From an uncultured Flavobacteriaceae bacterium (GTDB lineage: Bacteria > Bacteroidota > Bacteroidia > Flavobacteriales > Flavobacteriaceae): a stretch of 33,142 nucleotides of DNA. Of the stretch, positions 1 to 6,726 are shown one piece after another. The notes under the pieces were generated by a model that searched no databases, was not told where the DNA came from, and worked only from the letters and a program-made list of their open reading frames with translations. Location: NCBI GenBank assembly GCA_937936275.1, contig CALHCJ010000044.1, forward strand, positions 1 to 33,142, given 5' to 3'. Each line of letters opens with the position of its first letter. The first letter of the stretch is position 1. Position numbers and translations under genes: made by a program.

Positions 1-1752
1 ACGAAATGTTTCTGTAGGCTTCAGAGTTTGATAGCCTATCCAAGTGTAGTGTCGAATATCATCTGCTTGACGTTGAAAACCAATATCGTTCAATTCTAAT
101 TCTGGCGAACGCCAGGTGGCACCAGTTTCAAATTTCCAATTTCCATTTCCTACTTTTCCAAGTTGTAAATTACCACCGGTCCCTGTTAACGAGGTTCGAT
201 TTTCATCGACTGAAACATGATCGGCTCCTACTCGCTGGAATAGATGAGTTATTGATTGTTGGGTATTTGTAATGGCTTCAGTACTACCTGTAACATTACT
301 GAAAATAATGTTACCACCAACATACCAATCGCGCTCTTGCCATTGATGTTTAAAATCAAAACCTCCTGTATAGGCAGATTCGTGTAGAAAATTCAGTTCA
401 GGGGTTAATCTATCTCTATTCGTAGCTGTAAAAATGCCACCGACAAATGTGTTTCTGTCATTAAAGTCTTTTTGAAGTCGGCCTACAAAATAATTGGATA
501 AAGGTTCCACTACTTCCTTTCTTCGCTCGCCATTGTTGTCAATAAAGGCATATTTCTTTGCGGTAACACTTTCTAAAACTCCTATAGACCAACCATTTTT
601 GGTTTTTCCGCTAAATTTTGCTGCACCTAGTATTTCAGTATTTTCAGGCTGATCAACAAATTCACCATCTTCTGTGCCAGGAAATCCTTGCGGACTCCTT
701 CCAATTCTACGGGAATAGAAAACATTATCAAATCCGAAGGTATTACCCGCTTCAGACTTACTAACACGATAATCAAAAATATTGCTATTCTCAACAAAAA
801 ATGGTCTCTGTTCTCTGAAAAATATTTGAAATCCGTCTAGGGCAATAGCCGAAGGATCTGCTTCCACTTGACCAAAATCAGGGTTTACGGTAAGATCTAA
901 AGTAAGGTCATTGGTGATTCCAATTTTCGCATCTAGTCCACCTGTGATTTGACTTTCACTTCCGTCTCGAAAAGGATTGCCCGTTTCAGCTTCAAATGTT
1001 TCTAGTTTAGCAACGGTATAGGGTTGTATCTCAAGCTGTTTTTGTGGTACTAAATCGATTAATCCTTCTAAAAGGCCAAATTCACTTACGAAACCTGGGG
1101 TGTCTTGTTTAATACGTTGCCAAGCATATCTTTCTGCTCCGCGGAAATATTGACGATCTACTTGAATGCCCCAAACTTGCTCCTTGGCTTTTCCAAATTT
1201 CAATTGACTAAAAGGGATTTTCATTTCGGCGGTCCAGCCTTCTTCATCGGTACTGGTTTTGGTATACCATATCGGATTCCAGCTTTCATCTTCATTATTA
1301 CCGTTTTCTGAGCTAAAAAAATCTGCTTTTACACCTGCGGCTGTCGTAATGAAACCAAAGGCACTTCGTTTGTCGTGATAGCTATCAATAAAAATGCCTA
1401 CCCAATCCCCTTGAAATCCGTCACGTCTAGAGAGACGCATTTCAATTTTATCGGGGTCACTGTCATAGGCCCGTATTCCGACATAGAGGAACTTTTGATC
1501 GTAAATGATTTTAAATTTTGTAGAATGGTCTGGTTTTGTATTCTCATCGGGTCTTCGTTCGACGAAATCACCTTCCCATTCCACCACATCCCAAGCATCA
1601 TCATCAAGGTGACCATCTATTTCAGGTGCTAAGGTTTCATTTAAAAATTTTGTGGTGTATGTGCGTTGGATAACGACGTCAGTAGAATCTTGAGAAAAAA
1701 GTACTGTTTGCGCAATGATTATTGCGCAAACAGTAAGAATGTTGGTCTTCAT
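1..1752 (-). CDS. DUF5916 / CBM9-like domain outer-membrane protein, 3' end cut by window edge
   Basis: The frame is open from an ATG at 1750-1752 to the left edge, giving 584 residues with no stop, so the C-terminus lies outside. Residues 1-21 form a signal peptide ending near LFSQ. Residues about 30-235 look like the family 9 carbohydrate-binding-like fold at the front of DUF5916 proteins: 'APEIDGHLDDDAW', then a sequence of the type 'FLYVGIRAYDSDP', 'RRDGFQGDWVGIFIDSYHD' and 'AEMKIPFSQLKF'. The remainder is rich in aromatic and polar alternation, as expected for the beta-barrel part of this family. Family knowledge: DUF5916 proteins are envelope proteins common in Bacteroidota, often next to peptidases; the substrate is unknown. 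It lies 113 bp downstream of the DUF4097 pair on the same strand and may have its own promoter (TAAATTTG, minus strand, 1837-1844). A strong inverted repeat sits inside the signal-peptide codons (1702-1735). Confidence 0.85.
   Translation of the reverse strand, partial: MKTNILTVCAIIIAQTVLFSQDSTDVVIQRTYTTKFLNETLAPEIDGHLDDDAWDVVEWEGDFVERRPDENTKPDHSTKFKIIYDQKFLYVGIRAYDSDPDKIEMRLSRRDGFQGDWVGIFIDSYHDKRSAFGFITTAAGVKADFFSSENGNNEDESWNPIWYTKTSTDEEGWTAEMKIPFSQLKFGKAKEQVWGIQVDRQYFRGAERYAWQRIKQDTPGFVSEFGLLEGLIDLVPQKQLEIQPYTVAKLETFEAETGNPFRDGSESQITGGLDAKIGITNDLTLDLTVNPDFGQVEADPSAIALDGFQIFFREQRPFFVENSNIFDYRVSKSEAGNTFGFDNVFYSRRIGRSPQGFPGTEDGEFVDQPENTEILGAAKFSGKTKNGWSIGVLESVTAKKYAFIDNNGERRKEVVEPLSNYFVGRLQKDFNDRNTFVGGIFTATNRDRLTPELNFLHESAYTGGFDFKHQWQERDWYVGGNIIFSNVTGSTEAITNTQQSITHLFQRVGADHVSVDENRTSLTGTGGNLQLGKVGNGNWKFETGATWRSPELELNDIGFQRQADDIRHYTWIGYQTLKPTETFR
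1702..1735 (-). repeat. Perfect 15-bp inverted repeat with 4-nt loop inside a signal-peptide coding region
   Basis: Arms 1702-1716 (tactgtttgcgcaat) and 1721-1735 (attgcgcaaacagta) are perfectly complementary around the loop gatt. In the minus-strand mRNA this forms a stable hairpin beginning about 17 nt after the A of the start codon, covering roughly codons 6-17 of the DUF5916 protein. It is not followed by a U-tract, so it is not a normal terminator. Confidence 0.9.
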
Positions 1753-1865
1753 GTTATCGATTGATGATTGATGTGACTTAAAGACTTGGAAAAAATGAAG
1801 TAGTTACAGAATTGATAGTATTTAAGACATTTTTAACAAATTTACCAGAAAATATTATCGTCCGA

Positions 1866-2582
1866 CTATAGACGTAGATACATATTTCCGTTGATTGTAT
1901 TTAATTGTAGTCTATTAGAACCTGTGCCCAAGACGCCAGCTATTTTCTGTCCTACATATCTATTGGCAGAAGTAAATTTTAGCTTTTCATCAGCATAAAT
2001 ATCGCCGTGAATAGTTTCCGCAGATAATTTAGCGTTAACCATTTTTAAATCTATTTCGCCATTAATAGTGCTAAGGTCTAAGTTTCCTGAATATTTGGCA
2101 ATATCAATATTTCCATTGATGAGGTCAGCTTCAAACTCACCTTCTATAATGTCAGATTTTAAATCGCCATTAATACTACTAATTTTAAACTTAGCGTTTT
2201 GAGGTACATAGAGTACATAATTGAAAGTGTACATATTTTCTGAATTAAAGTAGTACCGTTCTTTTTTATTGGGGTTTCTTTTATTCCAATCGTCATGATA
2301 TGCCTTGAAATACGATTCGGCCTTTGATACAATGGAAATGATATTTGATCCCTCATCAATATTGAGTTCGTATTTATCTAAAAATTTACCGTCTTTGGTG
2401 GTGATATCTGCTTTGAAATAGACCTTTGATTGATCCCATGTTTTTACCTCAATTTGATTGGCAAATTTTACTTCAACATCGATATATTGATTTTTGTAAT
2501 CGATATTCTTTTCAATAATTTTTTGAGCATTGACGCAAAGGCTGGTTAGGCCTAGTGCTAAAGTGAGGATTAAATTCTTCAT
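1866..2582 (-). CDS. Secreted DUF4097-family beta-strand repeat protein (second copy)
   Basis: A 238-residue protein with a Sec signal peptide (residues 1-19, ending CVNAQ). The rest is built of short beta-strand repeats with the recurrent pattern 'xxxINGDIxxx' or 'xxxINGxxDLxx' (for example SSINGDLKSD, DLINGNIDIA, STINGEIDLK, ETIHGDIYAD), as in DUF4097 proteins, which are predicted to fold as a right-handed beta-helix like polymeric adhesins. It ends in 'TINGNMYLRL', closely matching the end of the upstream gene product ('STNGNIYLRKK'), so the two are probably diverged tandem duplicates. It is the last gene of the sigma/anti-sigma operon, 26 nt after the preceding stop. Function is unknown; an envelope location is inferred from the signal peptide. 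A glycine/asparagine-rich charged insert (about residues 90-112) separates the N-terminal strand region from the repeats. Confidence 0.85.
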   Translation of the reverse strand: MKNLILTLALGLTSLCVNAQKIIEKNIDYKNQYIDVEVKFANQIEVKTWDQSKVYFKADITTKDGKFLDKYELNIDEGSNIISIVSKAESYFKAYHDDWNKRNPNKKERYYFNSENMYTFNYVLYVPQNAKFKISSINGDLKSDIIEGEFEADLINGNIDIAKYSGNLDLSTINGEIDLKMVNAKLSAETIHGDIYADEKLKFTSANRYVGQKIAGVLGTGSNRLQLNTINGNMYLRL

Positions 2583-2608
2583 GACTGTTTGTTTTTAAAG
2601 ATTGATGA

Positions 2609-3361
2609 TTACTTTTTTCTTAGATAGATGTTTCCGTTGGTAGACTTTAATTGTATACTCACACCGCCACCATTTATAGCACCTTTTACATTTTTGCCTG
2701 AAATGGATTTTAATCCGTCTCTATCGGGTCTTTTCAACTCAAAATTGGTGTAAGCGTCCCCGTTCCAAGAGTTTAATTCTAAATCTGCTTTAGTATTTTC
2801 TGGTAGGGTAACGTCTATTTCTCCATTGGTGGTGCGAATTACGATTGGAGAGTTTTGATTGATGGTATTAAATACAACTTTTATATCTTCATTTAAAGCA
2901 TATGCGGTAATAGGTCCAGAGATATTGGACATGGTGAGTCCCCCGTTTAGTTTTGCATTTGCCTCCACTTCTCCCGTAAACCCTTCAATATAGATATCGC
3001 CATCCCAAGTGTTTGTCACGGACACATTTTGAGATTTTGGCAGATATATTTCTGCGCCGCCAGATTTACGAACACTCTCAACAATAAGATCATTACCGGT
3101 TTGAACAACATTAAAACCAATATCTGTATTGTCTTCTCCCCCAATTCCAACAAGTTTGAGGCCTTTTGCTTTACTCGGAATTGGTGCTAGATTTAAGGCT
3201 TTAATTAAAATCTCGTTCTTGTCGTGTGTTTTTATGGTAATTTCTGATCGTGATTTAATTTTCACCCATTCAATTCCATTAAGTGATTTTGTGTAATCCG
3301 ATTGTGCTTGGGCGTTTATCGCTAGCACACACGTACATAAGAATACTATTAATTTTTTCAT
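2609..3361 (-). CDS. Secreted DUF4097-family beta-strand repeat protein (first copy)
   Basis: A 250-residue protein with a signal peptide (residues 1-20, ending NAQAQ). Strand repeats of DUF4097 type follow: 'TNTWDGDIYIEGF', 'AKLNGGLTMSNISG', 'RTTNGEIDVTLP', 'LNSWNGDAYTNFE', 'STNGNIYLRKK'. It has no catalytic signature. In Bacteroidota, DUF4097 genes are often found directly downstream of ECF sigma/anti-sigma pairs; this is also the arrangement here (anti-sigma stop at 3406, 44 nt upstream). The simplest inference is that it is made under control of that sigma factor and acts at the envelope, but no biochemical role is established. The gap to the anti-sigma gene holds a GC-richer stretch (3381-3401) that looks like a dispersed repeat. 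Confidence 0.85.
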   Translation of the reverse strand: MKKLIVFLCTCVLAINAQAQSDYTKSLNGIEWVKIKSRSEITIKTHDKNEILIKALNLAPIPSKAKGLKLVGIGGEDNTDIGFNVVQTGNDLIVESVRKSGGAEIYLPKSQNVSVTNTWDGDIYIEGFTGEVEANAKLNGGLTMSNISGPITAYALNEDIKVVFNTINQNSPIVIRTTNGEIDVTLPENTKADLELNSWNGDAYTNFELKRPDRDGLKSISGKNVKGAINGGGVSIQLKSTNGNIYLRKK

Positions 3362-3380
3362 GATATTTCGTTTTTTGATA

Positions 3381-3401
3381 CTTCGACTGCGCTTAGCACA
3401 G
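3381..3401. repeat. Candidate short dispersed intergenic repeat
   Basis: The 21 bp cttcgactgcgcttagcaca-g in the 44-bp gap between the anti-sigma and DUF4097 genes are GC-richer than the surroundings. They resemble the 'cTTCGACTnCGCTCAGnaCA' motif that recurs in intergenic regions of many Flavobacteriaceae. Only one copy is present in this window, so the repeat nature rests on general recall, not on what is seen here. Confidence 0.4.
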
Positions 3402-3405
3402 GTTT

Positions 3406-4203
3406 TTATATAATTGTGGTTAATACTGATTCAATTTGTTCTTTTACAAAAGGCTGTGTTTCTTCTTGATCTAATAATTTTTGCATTGGCTTTGCTGCTT
3501 TTTTCTCTTGTATTCTGCCTAAGGTTTGAATGATAGCGATTTGAATACCAGGGTCTTTTTCTACTTTTAAAGCTTCAATAAATGTATTTTTTACCTGTTC
3601 TGAGCTCGTAAAGTTTGCTAAAACTTCAACCGCAGCTGCTCGTACATTGGTATTTTCATCGTAGAGCATTCGGTCGGTTAGTGCAGCAACAATAGCGGTG
3701 TCGGGCTGGTCAAATTCTTGCATATAATTAACACCTTGAATTCGTCTACTCGCTGATTTATTTTCCATCAACGATAGCATTGCTGCCTGTTTAAATGCTG
3801 CTTTTTCAGTGTTCAATATCGCAATTTGATTATCCGATCTTTGACTTTCTTGCTGTCTTCCGAAGAAATACACCCCAACTAATAAAACAATGCTAGCGGC
3901 TATTTTCAACATGTTATTTATCCAATTATGTTTACTGCGCTTGGTTACCGAATCAAGGTTCACCACTTTTGAATTATTTTCTTTTTCCAGTGCTATTTGC
4001 TCAAAGAAATTCGCTCTTAGTTGTGTGCTGGGACTTATTTCAGATTCGTTTTCAAAAGCAAGATTCAGCTTACGTAAAGCTGCTAATGTTGCGGTGCATA
4101 TTGAACAACTTTCCAAGTGCTGTTCTACCACATGTTGTTGCTCATTATCTAGGGCTTTGTCAAGGTATGCTGGCAATAATTCTGATATGTGGTTATTATC
4201 CAT
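3406..4203 (-). CDS. Membrane anti-sigma factor: zinc-finger (zf-HC2) domain, one TM helix, HEAT-repeat exterior
   Basis: A 265-residue protein. The N-terminal cytoplasmic part carries the anti-sigma zinc-finger signature H29-x3-C33-x2-C36, preceded by the usual 'ISELLPAYLDKALD..EQQHVVEQHL' helix. Residues about 98-115 (MLKIAASIVLLVGVYFFG) form one transmembrane helix. The C-terminal 150 residues, predicted periplasmic, contain helical HEAT-like repeats ('DENTNVRAAAVEVLANF', 'DPGIQIAIIQTLGRIQ', 'QPFVKEQIESVLTTI'). The start codon overlaps the sigma-factor stop (TAATG, 4201-4205), indicating translational coupling and matched stoichiometry. It is expected to hold the sigma factor at the inner membrane until a periplasmic signal releases it. 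HEAT repeats as the sensory part suggest protein-protein sensing, which is inference. The site-2 protease at 10167-11483 would be a candidate for its proteolysis. Confidence 0.88.
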   Translation of the reverse strand: MDNNHISELLPAYLDKALDNEQQHVVEQHLESCSICTATLAALRKLNLAFENESEISPSTQLRANFFEQIALEKENNSKVVNLDSVTKRSKHNWINNMLKIAASIVLLVGVYFFGRQQESQRSDNQIAILNTEKAAFKQAAMLSLMENKSASRRIQGVNYMQEFDQPDTAIVAALTDRMLYDENTNVRAAAVEVLANFTSSEQVKNTFIEALKVEKDPGIQIAIIQTLGRIQEKKAAKPMQKLLDQEETQPFVKEQIESVLTTII

Positions 4204-4727
4204 TAGTATGAATTTTGAAAATAAATGGTTCTTAATTTATTCAGTGCTCTACTTACTTTTGTTTTTACTGCTCCAGGTGTGCTTCCTACAATTTCAGCCA
4301 AATCTTCATATTTTATTTCGTGAAAACGGTTTAAAATGACCAATTCTCTATCAGAAGTCTCAAGCTTGTTTATCGCATGATGTAAATCAGAATAATCTTT
4401 TTTTTCTGCTGATTCATCTTCAAGTTTATATGCAACAGTATCTAAATCTTCATCATGTGTTGAAACTCTTCTAAAATGTGTGTTTAAACTATTGCGAGCA
4501 ATTGTAAATAACCAAGACACGAATTTTCCATTATTATATGAGGTTCTATACTTCATTAGCTTGTAAAATACTTCTTGAGTTATGTCTTCACTCAGCATTC
4601 GATCGCTGCACATTTTGTATATAAAATTGAATACATGTTTATGGTGACGATCAAAAAGAATTTTGAGCAAGTCTAAATTTCCGTTTGCAACTTTTAACAT
4701 TAGAATTTCGTCGGTCAAGTTTTCCAA
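4203..4727 (-). CDS. ECF-type RNA polymerase sigma factor, probable TTG start
   Basis: A 174-residue extracytoplasmic-function sigma factor. Region 2 spans about residues 20-88 ('FDRHHKHVFNFIYKMCSD', 'SEDITQEVFYKLMKY', 'VSWLFTIARNSLNTHFRR') and region 4 about 115-168 with the helix-turn-helix 'RFHEIKYEDLAEIVGSTPGAVKTKVSRALNKLR' region. The frame opens after a TGA and its only good start upstream of the conserved 'LTDEILMLKV' segment is TTG at 4725-4727. An ATG at 4698-4700 would remove nine residues of that segment. It is first in an operon with the anti-sigma and two DUF4097 genes. About 55 nt upstream on the minus strand is TGTAACCTTTTG (4775-4786), which could be a self-recognised -35 element; the -10 part is not clear. 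Confidence in the family is high, in the exact start moderate. Confidence 0.9.
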   Translation of the reverse strand: MENLTDEILMLKVANGNLDLLKILFDRHHKHVFNFIYKMCSDRMLSEDITQEVFYKLMKYRTSYNNGKFVSWLFTIARNSLNTHFRRVSTHDEDLDTVAYKLEDESAEKKDYSDLHHAINKLETSDRELVILNRFHEIKYEDLAEIVGSTPGAVKTKVSRALNKLRTIYFQNSY

Positions 4728-4792
4728 AAAATGTCTCTTTTGTTGGTCTTCAATATTATATAGTCAGGAAATTACAAAAGGTTACATCAAGA

Positions 4793-4830
4793 CATAAAAA
4801 AATCGCACCAAATACTTTTGATGCGATTTT
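4793..4830 (-). terminator. Rho-independent terminator after the 4854-6386 gene
   Basis: Read on the minus strand, AAAATCGCA (4830-4822) pairs with TGCGATTTT (4807-4799), with extra loop pairing, and is followed by a T-run reaching about 4793. It separates the upstream carboxypeptidase-regulatory-domain gene from the sigma operon. Confidence 0.8.
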
Positions 4831-4853
4831 ATATAGAGGACTACTACTTTTTG

Positions 4854-6386
4854 TTATTCTTCGATTTCACCGATGGAAGTAAATGTTTTGATTGCCTGAT
4901 TGGGCTCAATAATATTATAACCTTTCCAGAATTCAGGATCGTAGTTAGGCATGTATGTGGGAAGTACAGTGTTATCTTCTTTAAAAGCCTCATAAGTGCT
5001 AGTGCTAATTGGTGTTTCGTCAAATACGACCAACTCATATCGATTTCGATTACCGAAGGCAGCGTCAACTTTCATTGAGAGTTCGTTTTGTTTGTTTCTT
5101 CCCTTTACGACCTTATTTAACTCAATAATTTTTAGTGGCCTTTTGAAACCAGCACGGATGCCTTTTTCAATATCATAGTAACTCAAATGATATTTTTGAT
5201 CATCTCCTTTTGTAAAAATGATTTTTCCTTTTGCTAAATATTCATTGATTGAAACGCCTAAAAGACTAAAGTCGCGAAGCGACTTCACATTCTCGAAGTC
5301 CATGCGTATTAGCGCAAAGTCATCAGAATTGATAAATAATTTGCCTTTATAGTCTTCAGATCTTTTGGGTTTAAAGCTAATGACATAAACTGCAGCGTCA
5401 CCTAAATAGGTGAAATCGTCTAAGGTCAGCTCATATCTATTTGGTTTGAAAATCACATTGTAGTCAGTGTCCTCAAAAACAGGTAGGTTCTCATAAAGAT
5501 TACCCATCGTTTGTCTTTTGTATTTGGCAAAGAACTTTTTACGTTCTCCTTTGTTCTTTTTTTCTTCCTCCAGTTTTTTATTTAATGCGGCTACATCGGT
5601 TGAATCAACCTCAGACTCAAAGAGTTCTCCGCTTTCTACCTTAGTTCCAAAAAGGCCAGATTTTACTTTAAAATAAGAATCTGTCTTTACATTTTCTTTG
5701 ACGATTTTATTGAACTTATCTTCTAAAACTTCAAAATCTAGCTCTAAACTTTTGTCATAGAGTTCAGAAGCTTTGATAAGATCTAGTTTTTGTTCGTCGC
5801 CGTCACTGCCTCCGTAGAGATCACCCAGTGCTTCGTTATACACCGTACTGCTTGAAGGTATTTGCTGGATCAAGTTGTCAATAAACGCTTTGTTGAATTC
5901 TTTTATAGTAGACTTTTTGAGCTTGTAATCTGTTTTTAAAATACGATTGCTATACGTCTCACGTAGAAAAACTCTTTTTTTGGCGAGTCCTAAATTGTAG
6001 TTTTTTACAATACTGTCTTCTACCAATTCGATGATTTCTCTGGGGGTATAATTTTTGTTTGTGACAATAACAGGGTTCAGATCAATAGCTTTTGCAGCCA
6101 TAGTAATTTGATTCTCAGTAAATGAATTTAAAGGTCTGCCGATAGAAGCATAGCCAATACAAGAGATAAAAAGCGAATCTGTTGGTTGAATGGTGTTGTC
6201 GAGTTGAAAAGTAAATCGTCCTTCCTCATTAGTAATAACGCCTTTGTTCTTTAGTTGTACGGTGACGTATGGTATTGGTTTTAGTGTTGCAGAATCAACA
6301 ATTACCGAAGTGAGTATTTGTGCTTGGCCATACGTGGAAATTAAAAGAAAAGTAAACAGTAGGAATGGCGTAATAATCTTGCTCAT
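4854..6386 (-). CDS. Secreted carboxypeptidase-like regulatory domain protein
   Basis: A 510-residue protein. I place the start at the ATG 6384-6386, which gives a clean signal peptide (residues 1-23, ending YGQAQ); an upstream GTG in frame would add 19 residues in front of it. Residues about 24-100 match the carboxypeptidase D regulatory-like beta sandwich found at the front of many Bacteroidota surface proteins ('VDSATLKPIPYVTVQLKN', 'GVITNEEGRFTF', 'DSLFISCIGY'). The rest is a long charged region with strand-rich parts ('YLGDAAVYVISFKPKRSEDYKG', 'LFINSDDFALIRMDFENV'), similar to the C-terminal part of hypothetical proteins of this type; no TonB-dependent barrel is present. Function unknown. 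It stands alone, with a terminator downstream. Confidence 0.8.
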   Translation of the reverse strand: MSKIITPFLLFTFLLISTYGQAQILTSVIVDSATLKPIPYVTVQLKNKGVITNEEGRFTFQLDNTIQPTDSLFISCIGYASIGRPLNSFTENQITMAAKAIDLNPVIVTNKNYTPREIIELVEDSIVKNYNLGLAKKRVFLRETYSNRILKTDYKLKKSTIKEFNKAFIDNLIQQIPSSSTVYNEALGDLYGGSDGDEQKLDLIKASELYDKSLELDFEVLEDKFNKIVKENVKTDSYFKVKSGLFGTKVESGELFESEVDSTDVAALNKKLEEEKKNKGERKKFFAKYKRQTMGNLYENLPVFEDTDYNVIFKPNRYELTLDDFTYLGDAAVYVISFKPKRSEDYKGKLFINSDDFALIRMDFENVKSLRDFSLLGVSINEYLAKGKIIFTKGDDQKYHLSYYDIEKGIRAGFKRPLKIIELNKVVKGRNKQNELSMKVDAAFGNRNRYELVVFDETPISTSTYEAFKEDNTVLPTYMPNYDPEFWKGYNIIEPNQAIKTFTSIGEIEE

Positions 6387-6566
6387 AAATTGTTTATGGA
6401 GGATTGATAAAACAAAAAACGGCATAGCATTTTGACCAATCACAGGCTTTTTGATTTTTTTAATATGAATTTATTGTTTTTTTAACTATTTCCGTACGGT
6501 CTTAGCAAGACTTAAAATAGCATAATTTGTTAAAAGAAAGCGGAAGAATTATAAGGGAAAAGAAAA

Positions 6567-6725
6567 CTAATGACATCCACATCCATCTTCGCCCCAGGCC
6601 TTAGAATTTGTTTTTTTTGAACCAAAGAATGTCAATACTGTCTTAGGTAGCAAGAATTTCTTCACGAGATAGCCTACTGAAATAGTTAAGGTAAGATATA
6701 CTAAAACGAGTTGAAGAATTTCCAT
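6567..6725 (-). CDS. FeoB-associated Cys-rich membrane protein
   Basis: A 52-residue ORF below the usual size cut-off. It starts with an ATG one nucleotide after the feoB stop and has a single N-terminal membrane helix (about residues 4-21, ILQLVLVYLTLTISVGYL), a basic turn (VKKF) and a C-terminal tail ending W-G-E-D-G-C-G-C-H. This is the layout of the FeoB-associated Cys-rich family, whose cysteine/histidine tail is thought to bind iron or assist FeoB on the cytoplasmic side, as proposed for FeoC-like accessory peptides. Position, spacing and the CGCH end make the call safe; the mechanism is not established. Confidence 0.9.
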   Translation of the reverse strand: MEILQLVLVYLTLTISVGYLVKKFLLPKTVLTFFGSKKTNSKAWGEDGCGCH

Positions 6726-6726
6726 G

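Noticed and set aside
3406-4203. FecR-type iron-siderophore anti-sigma factor
   Set aside because: The protein has a zf-HC2 motif and HEAT repeats, no FecR domain, and no TonB-dependent receptor or SusCD pair lies nearby.
3890-4339. Plus-strand 149-codon frame opposite the anti-sigma/sigma junction
   Set aside because: It is antisense to two genes with conserved motifs; its hydrophobic Cys/Phe-rich composition is what such shadows give.
6491-6511. Palindrome ccgtacgg followed by a small gtctt/aagac hairpin
   Set aside because: Too short and without a T-run on either strand to call a terminator or an operator.
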